From the NCBI GenBank assembly GCA_963921825.1, contig OY997591.1:34617825-34681824 (forward strand): a stretch of 64,000 nt of DNA. Direction: 5' to 3'. Each line of letters starts with the position of its first letter. The first letter of the stretch is position 1. Shown in pieces: positions 18,988-29,942 of this stretch. This DNA is from Erodium maritimum. Its lineage: Eukaryota > Streptophyta > Magnoliopsida > Geraniales > Geraniaceae. The position numbers and the translations under genes were made by a program. The notes beneath the pieces were generated by a model. The model was not told where the DNA came from. It ran no database searches and was given only the letters and a program-made list of their open reading frames with translations.

Positions 18988-20675
18988 TGTTAGTCTTAGT
19001 GCCCGTAGTTCAATCCTAAATGTCCAAATGTACATATCATCGTTAGCAATAAAATTAAAGAGGCTTTATATTACTTATGTGTTGGAGTAATATATCGACG
19101 TGTGCTCTGATCTATGCCCACCATGCGAATAGAACCATAGATCGAGATAGATCACACTCGATGGGTCCCTAGTCAACAAAGCTTCACTAGAAGCGACTAG
19201 TATGAAAGATGGCTCTTTATAGCTTACGTTCTGTTAGTCATTGGAATGGGATTCCGGAGTCTGATCATAGATATCATGTGGGACATGATATTGGACGACC
19301 CGCCCTGAATATGTGCCATAGATTAAGTCATGAACATATTCAGTGTCGTAGCTTGTCATGTATCCTTAGACCAAGGAGTCTTTGTGATCGCTATGTAGTC
19401 AACAACTGAGTTTGACCTGAGCCTAACGTTGTCCGTAACAGGGCTTCCATAACGGCCATGATTGGCTTGGGGACGGGCTACATGAGTGACACAAAAGACG
19501 GCTAAGGGATTTATCCCTCATACTGAGGTATGAGAAAGATATCGGTTCTCGGCCGCTTGATCGAGAGTGACTGAAAGAATAGCATGGCCATGCACATGAT
19601 ATTGGGTATCATATCTTTAGTCATCTCACATATCAAGGAACATTGATTGAGAATAATAAGGATGACGGCTCTATGCCTTATCTCAATCAGGATATCGGAG
19701 ATAAAAGGATAATGACAGGGATGACGGAAAGGTTAGAATCGACAGGGTCGATTCGTTATGCAGTGTCAGGCAATACTAAAGTCTCGTTAGTTGCCACTTA
19801 AATAGGATCAAGTAAAATGGGATTTTACGTTGATCTATTGACATGCATAAACCTAAGGGTCACACCGGAGGATGAAACTCATTGACACATTTATGGAGAA
19901 TGGCCAAAAGGGAGTTGTCTCGGGACATGACCAAAACTGGGTTTTGGGTCATGTGCCCGTAAGTGAATAGGACTTTACGGATCGAGACAAGGCTTGGAGT
20001 TTTGGCATTGATTGCGTCGGATAATGTTGGACATTTCCGGTATGGAAGGCTTGGAGGCGATGAGCGAATCACGGGACCTCGTTGGAAATGGCCACGGGCC
20101 ATGTTCCAAGAGGCCCATGAAATGCCCATGCAACCAAGGCCCATGGAACTAATTAATCAAGTCTTGATTAATTAGTACTAAACAAGCAAGACAAGGATTA
20201 AGGTATTGGTGATTCACCACCTAACCCAATCTTGTCTTGCCATACTTTGTCCTATTTACACCTTACTTGACACCATACTTGTCCCATGCCTTTAGTTGGA
20301 CAAGTATGGGTTTTGTTATGTTTAAGTCATCTTTTTTCAACATAACAAACACAAGACAAGAATAGGAAACACAACTTCTCTCTCCCTTCCCTTGCAATTT
20401 CGGGTTTGGCAAGCTCCCACCTCCATTTTTGTGTTCTTGAGTCCTCAAAGAGAAGAACTACGTGGCTTTGATTCCCATGTGGATACGTAGGCGTCTTGGA
20501 GACTCAAGCCAATCATTCGTTACCCGGTGTTCTTGTTTTGGTAAGAACTAGTGCTGAATTTTTCTCTTGTGAATCCATTCTTTGTTAGTTGTTTCATGGT
20601 TTTAATCGTCTCTTGGTTTTCCTTCAGTTTCTGCTGCGAGTTGGTTCATCTCCAACCCTACCTCGAGACCCAACA
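18988..20675 (+). repeat. E2 5' LTR (1688 bp)
   Basis: TGTTAG ... CCAACA. Same length as the solo LTR at 36159-37846. A conserved 66-codon frame inside (19209) occurs in all copies, but follows simply from their youth. A perfect palindrome lies at 20149-20175. Confidence 0.93.
20149..20175. repeat. 27-bp perfect palindrome in the copia LTR
   Basis: CTAATTAATCAAG, one T, then CTTGATTAATTAG. Present in E3, E4 and E5 LTRs as well. It could form a hairpin in LTR RNA; its role is unknown. Confidence 0.8.
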
Positions 20676-20676
20676 G

Positions 20677-20689
20677 TGGTATCAGAGCC
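20677..20689 (+). other. E2 primer binding site
   Basis: TGGTATCAGAGCC one base after the LTR, complementary to initiator tRNA-Met. Confidence 0.92.
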
Positions 20690-22233
20690 GTGCTACCTTC
20701 GGGATTCACAAGACGGTGTTCAAAGTTTCGGTTTTGCTTGAAAGTTTCGTTTTTGGCGTGTTGTTTTGCTAAATTGTTTGATAACATGTTTTAAATACTT
20801 GTTTATGGATTTAATGCATGTAAAATGAATTTTCGAAAATTATTTCAAATCTGGAAATTTTGAAATTGTTTTTTTGATTTTTCGGGTCTCGGGAACGGGA
20901 CTCTCGGGGAGCCGAAACCGGGACCGAACGGGGCTCCGTTGGACGGAGCTAGGCCATGCATGACCATTGGATGGTTGATATGCCAAGGCTAAACCGTTTT
21001 GTTAGTTATGACGAGTTTGGAACCGTCATGACGAACTCGAAGATCAAATGTTCAAAAGTTTCATTTTTGAACGGTTTCGATAAACCGAGCATCAAAAAAA
21101 TTTCGAAACTTGGCTATTAATTAAAACCGGAAAATCACATGATGTTTGATAACATGCTTGTTTGATAACACGATGTGTGATGTGATGTTGGCATGGTGTA
21201 CATAATAGCCCCGAGCTCAATTTAATTATTTATCGCTTTTCACGGCCTGCGAGCCGTTAGTGTTAGCGTGTAATTATTCTTTCAAGGTGTGGTCGTCGAA
21301 CCACTTGTTTGTAATATTTATTTATTCCCGACCTGCGAGTCGTGTATTAAATTGTAATATTTTACTCAAGATGAAGAAAGGGCGAAAAGGTCATTTGGTG
21401 GCTTTTCGGCTGTTGGCTTCGGCTTGGAGTCGGTGGAGCTCAAGAAGCTAGTGGGAGTTAGTTTATGGGGCTATTATGTGCATATTTATCGCTTTATGCT
21501 TGGTTTAGTTTATGCATGATTAATTCTGTGTTTTAGAATTGCATGCTTAACTTTATTTACCGAGCATATCACCTCACATGCAAAGATAAAATTGGAATTT
21601 TAATCCTTGTGTGTGAACCCTTAGAACCGTCATTGCATTGGATGTAGTTGACGGGTTCAAAGGAAGAATTACATTGGATCTAATTTGAGGCATCATTGCA
21701 TTTGGAATGTAGTTGATGTGCTCATCGCATCTAGGATGTGTCAAAGTTTTAAACACAACCGGACAAGTAAAAACGGGTCATGTCCGATACCTCCCAATTA
21801 TCAACACCTTACTACCTCCCCGTCCTATGGGTGTCGTGCGCATGAGCGGAGCATCCATGGGAAAGCGGGGTAGTAGGTTTGGACGACATATGTGGGTGTC
21901 GTGCGCATTAGCGGAGCACCTACATAGTGACGGGCCATAGTTGAAAATTGGTGGACCCGACTACGATTCTCAGCCTGAGGTTGAGCTAGGGTAACAGATA
22001 GGGTAAGCCGTGTACATAAGTGCATACCCTAGCCAAGAGTCACATTGGATGTGATTGGATGGAGTCCTACCTACATAGCTCGATTAAGTGGTGAGCATTA
22101 GTTCAGCTTAATCGAGTGAATCAAGGATCTTGGTTTCAGATTCTAAAGGTTTAGAATTTATTGTTGGTGTTTAAGCTTGATCTTCATAAAATTTATTCAG
22201 TTTACTGATTGAATTTTATCTGTTGTAGATCAA
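20690..22233 (+). other. E2 untranslated leader
   Basis: Colinear with 194-1727 of E1 and about 90% alike by eye. No gene. Short open frames on both strands here are shared with E4. Confidence 0.75.
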
Positions 22234-22600
22234 ATGTCAAATTCAGCGAACATTAATAGTTTGTCATTAAAAACCATTCTTGACAGGGTCAAGCTAAATG
22301 GGACAAACTATTTGGACTGGTACAGAATTTTGAGGATAGTCCTCAAGTCTGAACGCAAAGAATATGTCCTTGACAAGGCTGTCTCTAAGACCATATCAGA
22401 GTTACATGAAGTGTCATTAACTGCTGAGAAGAATATCTCAGGGATCTGGGATCCAAGGATATTCTGATGGTCAACAAGGGAATTGGAAGTGGCAAGGGCT
22501 GGGCCCATGCGCACTTGGCAGGAAAGATGAGACACCTGAGAATGTCTGCTTCTACTCACAACAGCCTGGTCATTGGAACCGGGATTACAGGAAGTTCACG
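22234..22600 (+). pseudogene. E2 gag remnant with 136-codon deletion
   Basis: Begins like E1 gag (SLSLKTILDR ... KEYVLDKAV) and jumps to KTISELHE. Against E1 (1878-2291) this is a net loss of 408 nt, in frame. A frame break and stop follow at 22465 (DPRIF, stop). The zinc knuckle, in another frame near 22540-22592, reads C-F-Y-S ... H ... D-Y: its third Cys is Ser and its last Cys is Tyr, so it cannot bind zinc normally. E4 and E5 share the deletion, the stop and the Cys-to-Tyr change. Confidence 0.85.
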
Positions 22601-22603
22601 GCT

Positions 22604-22747
22604 GATCTGAAGAAGGGCAGTGGGACTGCGCCTTCATCAAATAGCCTGGATGATCTGAAGAAGGGCAGTAGGACTGCGCCTTCATCAGGAAACCTGGATG
22701 ATCTAAGGAAGGGCGGTGGGACCGTGCCTTCATTCGGTATTAACTCT
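22604..22747 (+). repeat. 48-bp triplicated coding repeat after gag
   Basis: Three 48-bp units start at 22604, 22652 and 22700 with GATCTGAAGAAGGGC or GATCTAAGGAAGGGC. E1 has one unit at the same place (about 2583). The triplication is shared with E4 and E5. Confidence 0.85.
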
Positions 22748-22942
22748 ATAGAGCTACATCTCTCTACTTCCAAAGATTCATGGGTATTAGATACCATGAC
22801 TGAATCTCACACATGCACTAATATATGGTGGCTGAAAGTAGGAGAGATTTGGAAAGCACGAAATGGACCTCAGAGTTGTGGGAACTGCTGTAGGATCCAT
22901 GAGTCTTGCTTTGCCAAGAGGCCTTGTCTTAGTATTGTATAA
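22724..22942 (+). pseudogene. E2 protease remnant
   Basis: Reads DSWVLDTMTESH where E1 has DSWVLDTGAESH, so the catalytic D-T-G is D-T-M. After KVGEIWKA the frame is lost relative to E1, and the integrase part resumes in another frame at 22863. E4 and E5 carry the same change and frame loss. Confidence 0.85.
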
Positions 22943-24099
22943 TTTATATTGCATACCTACTTTTAGTAGGAATATTATATCTGTATCCGTGTTTGACAAG
23001 GAAGGATATAATGTTAATATTGGAAATGGAGTTTTCAATGTTCTATGCAATGATATGTTTTATACCATTACTGACATGGTTGGAGGATTGTACATATTAG
23101 ATATGGGTAACAATGCCTCAAGTTCTATATATTCCGTTAATACCAAGAGGTCTAAATCCAACGATTTAAACCTAACTCTGTTATGGTACTGTCATTTGGG
23201 TCGCATAAACAAGAAGCGCCTATCAGCACTTCAGAAGTGCGGGCTTTCAGGTTCATTCGAATTCCATTCGATCGATAGGTGCAAGGTTTGTTTGATGGGA
23301 AAAATGACTAAAGTGCCCTTTATCGATCGCGATGAAAGGGCGGGTGAATTATTGGGGCTGATGCACTCGAATGTGTGTAGACCAATAAGTTCACTTGCCA
23401 GGAGGGGTTTTAGCTACTTTATCACATTTACTGATGATTACAGTAAATATGGTTATGTCTATTCGGTGAGACATAAGTCTGAAGCTTTTGATAAATTCAA
23501 AGAGTTTAAGACTATAGTAGAAAACCAGCTCGACAAAGGTATTAAGGCACTTCGATTGGATCGAGGTGGAAAATACTTGACCACAGAGTTATTAGATCAT
23601 CTAAAAGAGAATGGGATCCTTTTGGAATGGACTCCTCCTAGGTCACTGTAGTTGAAAGGTGTAGCCAAACGGAGAAATCGGACATTGTTAGACAATGGTC
23701 TGTTCCATGATTAGTTGGACTGATCTCCCAATCTCTTTTAGGGGTTTTGCTCTAGAGATGACCGCATTCATAGTGAATCGGGCATCGACGAATGGTGTGG
23801 AAGGGACACCATTTTAAAAATGGTACGGGATGATGCCCGCTTTGTCCTTCCTAAAGATTTGTGGTTGCGAGGCTTATGTGAAACATTTGGTTTCGACTAA
23901 GCTCGAACCAAGATCTAAGATATGCAACTTCGTGTGGTATCCCAAAGCAACAAGGGGATACTATTTCTACAATCCCAGTGAGAACATCGTGTTCGTCGCT
24001 TGGGGTGGGGTCTTTATGGAAAAGAAGTTTTGTTTCCAAAGACGTCATTGGGAGGACTGTGCATCTCGAAGAAATTCAGGATGGTACAGATATGTCTAA
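22863..24099 (+). pseudogene. E2 integrase (decayed)
   Basis: The frame 22863-23651 (262 codons) holds the end of protease, the GAG-pre-integrase region (CHLGR ... CKVCLMGK) and the integrase core with FTDDYSKYG and LDRGGKYL. In E1 the zinc-like His reads CRLGH; here HLGR, so that His is lost. It stops after WTPPRSL, where copia elements normally read on into an NGVAERRNRTLL-type block; that block follows out of frame. The C-terminal part lies at 23830-24099 (CGCEAYVKHL, WYPKATRGYYFYNP). Lesions match those of E4 and E5. Confidence 0.85.
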
Positions 24100-24187
24100 A
24101 CCAATTGACAACCCAGTAGAAAGGAGCCAGAGATTGTCGTAGAGTGAGAACCAATTCCTGTTACAATTCCGGAAGGTCCAAGGCGAT

Positions 24188-25094
24188 TTGAAAGGGTCAA
24201 TCTTCCACCTCCAAGATATGGTATCCGGAGGTGACAATGAAGTCATGGTGGATCATGATGATCCAGCCACCTTTCAAGAAGTCGTGGATGGGCCCGACTC
24301 CGAGTTATGGCTGGGAGCCATGAGGGAGGAAATGCAATCCATGTCGGACAACCGAGTCTGGGAAACGGTTGATCCCATCAATGGTGTAAGAACCATCGGA
24401 TGCAAATGGATCTTCAAGGTGAAGATGGACATGGACAACAACCCTCTGACCTACAAAGCTCAACTGGTGGCGAAAGGTTATAGGCAGATCCAATGGATTG
24501 ACTATGAGGAAACCTTCTCCCTAGTGGCTATGGTCAAAATCGATCCAAATTCTTCTTGACATAACTGCGTATCATAATTACGAGATATGGCAAGTGGATG
24601 TCAAAACCGCTTTCCTAAATAGAAATTTGACTGAGTACCTTTGTATGTCTCGGCCCAAAGGTTTTGACGATCCGAAGAATACGGGAAAGATTTATAAGTC
24701 GTTGAAATCCATTTATGGATTGAAACGAACTTCTCGGAGTTGGATCCTTCGTTTTGATGAAGTTGTAATTGGATTTGGCTTAATCAAGAACGAGGATGAA
24801 TCTTGCGTTTGTAAGAAGGCTAGTGGGAGCAAGATTACCTTTCTGGTTCTCATTGAAAACGACATCACAACCTTGCACGAGACTAAAGCTTGGTTGAGGA
24901 AGTGTTTTTCAATAAAGGACTTAGGCGATGCTTCTTATATCTTTAGGATTAAGATATGTAGAGATCGCACCAAGAGGGTCTTCGATTTAAGTCAGGGAAC
25001 CTATGTGAACAAGGCATTGAGTAGGTTCTTAATGATCGATTCAAAGAAAGGACTCTTACCCACTAGTCATGGCATTCATCTCAGCAAGACTTAG
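24188..25094 (+). pseudogene. E2 reverse transcriptase lacking its catalytic box
   Basis: Two frames, 24188-24559 and 24594-25094, joined by a frame break, carry copia RT (RVT_2) blocks: VDPINGVRTIGCKWIFKVK, YKAQLVAKGY, DVKTAFLNRNL, KSIYGLKRTSRSW. The sequence then runs FLVLIENDITTL. In copia RT a Y-V-D-D box and a few hydrophobic residues follow FLVL, so about seven codons including both catalytic aspartates are missing. E4 has exactly the same gap. The enzyme cannot polymerise. Confidence 0.87.
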
Positions 25095-25349
25095 TGTCCT
25101 AAGACACCTGATGAGCTAAAAAGGATGATGAGAATCTTATGCGCCTGGGGGTAGGATCGATCATATATGCCATGACATGTATGAGACCAGACGTCTCGTA
25201 AGCCTTATGTTGTACCAGTAGACATCATTCTAACCCGGGGGAAAGATGATGTTGAACTAGTCGTCGAAGGATGAGTAGACGCTAGTTTTCCAAGACAAAT
25301 CCAGATGACTTTAGAAGTCAATCAGGACATGTGTTTACGCTGAATGGAA

Positions 25350-25611
25350 GAGCTTTAGCTGGGAGAGCTTAAAGCAAGATATCATTGCCGAATCTACGAC
25401 AGAGGCCAAGTACATGGATGCTGCAGAGGCAGCTAAGGAGGCTATGTGGATTTGCAAATTCATGGCAGGGCTGGGTGTAATTAAAAACCCATCCAGCCCG
25501 GTGAATCCATCTTGCGACAACACAAGGGCCATTGCGCAAGCTAAAAGCCTAGATCGTATAACAAATCCAAACATGTACTGCGGCGTATCCACCTCATCAG
25601 ATAAATACTGA
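25350..25611 (+). pseudogene. E2 RNase H remnant
   Basis: Reads ESTTEAKYMDAAEAAKEAMW then NPSCDNTRAIAQAK, the conserved copia RNase H blocks with the E and D residues. It stops at 25609, short of the usual HI(E) end. The segment between RT and here (25095-25349) is out of frame. Confidence 0.82.
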
Positions 25612-25751
25612 ACTGAGGTGAAGTGAAGATAATCGATATTGCAACAGATGATAACATAGCCAACCCTTTGACTACGGCAGTGTCACTGCCTGAACATGTT
25701 AGACATGTAAAGTCGATGGGGACATATTGGAGTTTAGATTGGAACTAGGGC

Positions 25752-25762
25752 AAGTGGGAGAT
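25752..25762 (+). other. E2 polypurine tract
   Basis: AAGTGGGAGAT directly before the right LTR; primes plus-strand DNA synthesis. The same tract precedes the LTR in E4 (39923-39933, minus). Confidence 0.85.
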
Positions 25763-26885
25763 TGTTAGTCTTAGTGCCCGTAGTTCAATCCTAAATGTCC
25801 AAATGTACATATCATCATCAGCAACAAAATTAAAGCGGCTTTATATTACTTATGTGTTGGAGTAATATATCGACGTGTGCTCTGATCTATGCCCACCATG
25901 CGAATAGAACCATAGATCGAGATAGATCACACTCGATGGGTCCCTAGTCAACAAAGCTTCACTAGAAGCGACTAGTATGAAAGATGGCTCTTTATAGCTT
26001 ACGTTCTGTTAGTCATTGGAATGGGATTCCGGAGTCTGATCATAGATATCATGTGGGACATGATATTGGACGACCCGCCCTGAATATGTGCCATAGATTA
26101 AGTCATGAACATATTCAGTGTCGTAGCTTGTCATGTATCCTTAGACCAAGGAGTCTTTGTGATCGCTATGTAGTCAACAACTGAGTTTGACCTGAGCCTA
26201 ACGTTGTCCGTAACAGGGCTTCCATAACGGCCAGGATTGGCTTGGGGACGGGCTACATGAGTGACACGAAAGACGGCTAAGGGATTTATCCCTCATACTG
26301 AGGTATGAGAAAGATATCGGTTCTCGGCCGCTTGATCGAGAGTGACTGAAAGAATAGCATGGCCATGCACATGATACTGGGTATCATATCTTTAGTCATC
26401 TCACATATCAAGGAACATTGATTGAGAATAATAAGGATGACGGCTCTATGCCTTATCTCAATCAGGATATCGGAGATAAAAGGATAATGACAGGGACGAC
26501 GGAAAGGTTAGAATCGACAGGGTCGATTCGTTATGCAGTGTCAGGCAATACTAAAGTCTCGTTAGTTGCCACTTAAATAGGATCAAGTAAAATGGGATTT
26601 TACGTTGATCTATTGACATGCATAAACCTAAGGGTCACACCGGAGGATGAAACTCATTGACACATTTATGGAGAATGGCCAAAAGGGAGTTGTCTCGGGA
26701 CATGACCAAAACTGGGTTTTGGGTCATGTGCCCGTAAGTGAATAGGACTTTACGGATCGAGACAAGGCTTGGAGTCTTGGGATTGATTGCGTCGGATAAT
26801 GTTGGACATTTCCGGTATGGAAGGCTTGGAGGCGATGAGCGAATCACGGGACCTCGTTGGAAATGGCCACGGGCCATGTTCCAAG
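25763..26885 (+). repeat. E2 3' LTR, truncated (last 565 bp missing)
   Basis: Colinear without net gaps with 18988-20110. It ends at CCAAG and is followed at once by C10 sequence. CCAAG occurs at the same place in both partners, so the deletion used 5 bp of microhomology. Confidence 0.92.
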
Positions 26886-27040
26886 TCAAGGAGGTACAGC
26901 TGATGGATGATCTTAGGGATGTCGACAGAGGGGGATGGACAACTGAAGACGAGCATAATGCGGATTTATTAATGTAGCAGCTTTAAGGCCTGGAACACAT
27001 AGTAGTGTCATTCACATATGAAGGATAAGAAGGCCGATCG
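26886..27040 (+). pseudogene. Array gene C10 (type I), right half
   Basis: Continues the type I family after the LTR break: (Q)VKEVQLMDDLRDVDRGGW, then ADLLM, TAG, QL, TAA, GLEHIVVSFTYEG and TAA near 27028. It matches C1 (VDRPGW ... LLVLEYFIVTF). About 45 nt of the gene, relative to C9, are missing between the halves. Apart from the insertion it has its own stops, so it was probably decaying already. Confidence 0.6.
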
Positions 27041-27459
27041 AGCAAGTTCGTTGATATTGCACAACTCCGTATCGGGAACAAAGACCACCAAATTTTCCAA
27101 TTACTGTGTGAGCCTTTGTTTTTTTTCATAAGTAGGATAAGTGTGTAATGTCAATCATGATCACTAGTGAACTTGTTTTAATTATTGTATTTCATAATTT
27201 ACTATTGCACTCTGTGTCTCGATTGTGTAAATGTGTGTGCCGATCTGCTCCACCTTAATTGAAGAAGAGCCACGTTCTTCTCCGATCAAGTGAAAGGTTC
27301 ACGATCGTCCATATTTTCTTCACATATGGTTATTGTTGTTATTTTTAGAATAATTTAGTAATATTCACCGATCTACCACTATATATTACCATCAGTTGAT
27401 CTCAAACGGATGGGCTGGTTTTGTGGGGTAGTTTTTTGTGCCTCATTGGCAAATCTGGT
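27041..27459. other. C10 3' flank
   Basis: AT-rich, with CGATCG at about 27034 and 27302, as in other array intergenic regions. No gene seen. Confidence 0.45.
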
Positions 27460-27608
27460 TTAGTTGTTGTATAAGGTTTTAATATTTGTCCTAACTCCTC
27501 CATGTATCCTCTTACCACTCATAAGAGGGTTCAATCTACATATGCTTTTGCTGATAAAAAAAGGGAATGATATCGTCTTTAAAAATGAATTTCTCATGGT
27601 CAATATTA
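27460..27608 (-). pseudogene. Unidentified interrupted reading frame, segment C (C-terminus)
   Basis: Last part of a minus-strand reading frame, ending in TAA at 27460. It reads into the MITE target site at 27600-27608. Once the MITE is removed, the frame is continuous with 28185-28109. Basic C-terminus (NPLMSGKRIHGGVRTNIK). I do not recognise the protein. Confidence 0.5.
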
Positions 27609-28099
27609 GGAAAAACTCTGGGTCCAAACCTTTCTCAACGTTTCGTTTTAACGTCCTAATCCAGACCAACGTTTCGTTATAGTTCCATACAAGAAAGGTT
27701 GGAACTTTTACAAAACCTGATACGAACCATTTAAATTAACGATTTCGTTAACATGGGAAGTGAAAAGTCGAAACTACAATTTCATTCATGTTAACCTTTC
27801 AACTCATCCTTTCCAAAATAATGCATTATTTTGAAATTAAGTGTTGAAAAGTTGTTGGATATGTATACTAAGTGTTCTAATGGCATGTTGAACGGGCATG
27901 GGGAGCTGAAAGGTTAACGTGAATGGAGGTTTAGTTTCGACTTTTCACTTCCCATGTCAACGAAATCGTTAATTTAAACGTTTCATATTAGGTTTTGTAA
28001 AAGTTCCAATCTTTCGTGTATGAAACTGTAACAAAACGTTAGTCTGGGTTAGGACGTTAAAACGAAACGTTCAAGAAGGTTAGGAACCAGAGTTATCCC
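27609..28099. mobile_element. 491-bp Mutator-type MITE
   Basis: The two ends are long inverted repeats (over 190 bp, imperfect). The left begins GGAAAAACTCTGG; the right, reversed, GGGATAACTCTGG. Inner blocks such as ACGTTTCGTTTTAACGTCC and CATGGGAAGTGAAAAGTCG occur in both arms. The flanks are a 9-bp target duplication with one mismatch, TCAATATTA (27600-27608) and TAAATATTA (28100-28108). Nine-base duplications and GG starts fit Mutator-like elements. No transposase. Confidence 0.82.
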
Positions 28100-28108
28100 T
28101 AAATATTA

Positions 28109-28199
28109 CCCCAATAGCCTCTTTAGTTGTACTGGAAACACAATCTAGACCAGAGACCATTGCCTCTTCAATTAAAACTGTTGCAGCAAAAAACCTACT
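28109..28199 (-). pseudogene. Unidentified interrupted reading frame, segment B
   Basis: Minus-strand segment between MITE and LINE2 (the last 14 bases, 28186-28199, are the LINE2 target duplication). Open in one frame (VLIEEAMVSGLDCVSSTTKE), and in phase with segment A at 39135-39380 and segment C at 27460-27608 after the insertions are taken out. Confidence 0.5.
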
Positions 28200-28206
28200 G
28201 ACACTT

Positions 28207-28983
28207 ATGGCTTCTTCTTCAACGAATGGTCCGCCTCCATGGTTTGAGTTCAATAGGTTTGCTGGAGAGGGTTCTAGAGGGGGGGAGACAAGACTAAAAT
28301 CTGTGTTTATCGTGTCTCAAAACCGTTTCGACACTCTGCATATGGATGAGGAAGGGCGTACCCCGGAGGTATTTAAATTATTTGTCCACAATCTACCTCC
28401 TCTTACTTCGAGGGTTTGGCTTCAAAATCTATTTCAAGAATGCGGGGAGATCATGAAATTCGAGATGCCGACCAATCCAAATGGCAGAGGTAAGTGGTTT
28501 GGGTTTCTAACCTACAAAACCTCGGAACAGAGACAGAAAGGGATTGATATCTTCAATGGTTATTTTTTTAAAGGGTACACATTATTTGTAACAAATGCGT
28601 GGGATAAGAGATCGGTGCAAGGTAATGGGCCGGATTTTAGGAGCTGTAGGAAGAAGGATCGAGTTTTTAGACAATCGGAAGAGTGTGAGGTGCTACCTAA
28701 AGGGAGATTAGTGGAGGATCATAAAAAATGGTTGGATAAGGGCCATTTAGCAGCGTTAAACAAAGATTTCTCTATGGAGCTTATAATGGAAGAATTCAAA
28801 GCAGAGAGAGAAGGTGAATTGCTAATCAAAAACCTGGGAAATAGAGTTATTTTATTATACTTTCCGGATGAAGAAGTGGAAAAGAAGGCTCTGAAAGAGG
28901 ATGCTGCGTGGTTGAAATGCTGGATGACTATACTGGTTGACAAGATACATCTTTGCAAGCAAGGGGGAAGTTCACATGGGTAG
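28207..28983 (+). pseudogene. LINE2 ORF1, RRM part
   Basis: A 258-codon frame from ATG at 28207. Residues ~58-135 are a clear RRM: KLFVHNLPPLTSRVW (RNP2-like), then GRGKWFGFLTYK (RNP1-like), then LFVTNAWDKRS. A charged linker and the start of the DUF4283-like region (WMTILVDKIHLCKQGG) follow. The frame ends 8 codons later because the G-run at about 28967-28972 has one extra G; the true continuation is the next frame. ORF1 proteins bind element RNA and help reverse transcription. Confidence 0.85.
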
Positions 28984-29942
28984 CTCTATATGGGATACCT
29001 TTCTTAGGTTGGTGTAAAGAGACATTTGAAGTAGCTTGTGCTGATCTGGGCTCGGTAGTTTGGTCACACCCAGAAAATGAAGCTGGCTCCTCTATTGATG
29101 GAGCTTTTGTTCTTATTCACTCTCAGGAGTATCTTAAGGTTTTCAAGGAAGCTGGACTATTGTCGGAGGAGAAGGAATTCAAATATATGGCTTGTTCTGT
29201 GGACATCTCGATTGTTCCACCTGTGTCTCAAATATTCTCTGTCTCATCAAGCTCTGAACCTTTGACTTCTTTCTCGGGGAATTCTGATTCTCCACTTTCC
29301 AGTGAAGTTAATGCTACTGTGGGAACTGTAGTGCCAAGTTTGATTAGCGCTTGTTTGGAGAAGGCTTTTAAGGAGGTGAGAAACTTATTAGGTGCTCCAG
29401 GGGTGGTTGGTGAAACTGAAGTAATGGCGAAGAACCCGCACTCATTGGTGGAGCAATCTTTGGGACTAAATGATTTCCCAAGTTTGAGCAAGGAGGTTGT
29501 GATAGAAGAGGCACAATCCTCGTCCGTTCCTATATCTTTCAAAGAATCTTTAATTGCTCCTGATACTTCTGGTGAAGAGAATTCAGGGGAAGGTTTTACT
29601 AATCCGAGGATGAGGATAACGGAATCTGGCCACCATCCGATTACTGTTTCTGCCATAGATGGGACTGGTAAATCTCTTGAAGGACAAAAGGAAGCATTGG
29701 GTGCTGGAGAATTAATGGAGATGGGAAGTTCTACACTAGTAGCAGCCGGCTTGGGGCCCATTTTGCAGACTACATTGGTTACTACTTCAATTTTGGGGGG
29801 AATTATTGAAGGTTCAAATTTGGTTTTAAATCCTAATGATGCACTAAATACTCTTGCTGTCAATAAGTTACAAGGAGGTAAAAAAAGAAGAAAAAAGTGG
29901 GTTCTATTGCATACAATACAAGGTCAAAAGCAAAAACATTAA
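28953..29942 (+). pseudogene. LINE2 ORF1, C-terminal part
   Basis: Continues ORF1 after the single-base shift: KFTWVALYGIPFLGWCKETF, the same block as MAIHGIPFHGWCTETLE in LINE1, then a long Ser/Glu-rich low-complexity tail. It ends with a basic patch (KKRRKKW). The G-run insertion is the only frame error within ORF1. Confidence 0.82.

Larger units (their letters stand above)
18988..26885 (+). mobile_element. E2: coding-dead Ty1/copia element inserted in array gene C10
   Basis: 5' LTR, initiator-Met primer site, leader, gag, protease, integrase, RT, RNase H, polypurine tract, then a right LTR cut at 26885. The LTRs start TGTTAG and end CCAACA. The two LTRs differ at about a dozen sites in 1123 compared bases by eye (about 1%), so insertion is recent. 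Coding parts carry many lesions shared with E4 and E5. The expected 5-bp target duplication cannot be read, because the right LTR end and part of C10 were deleted. Confidence 0.92.

Noticed and set aside
19209-19409. 66-codon frame in the copia LTR (also 25984, 36380, 46280 minus, 59942) as a conserved gene
   Set aside because: It is in every LTR copy only because the LTRs are young and alike. No domain, no start context, and other frames in the LTR are equally conserved.
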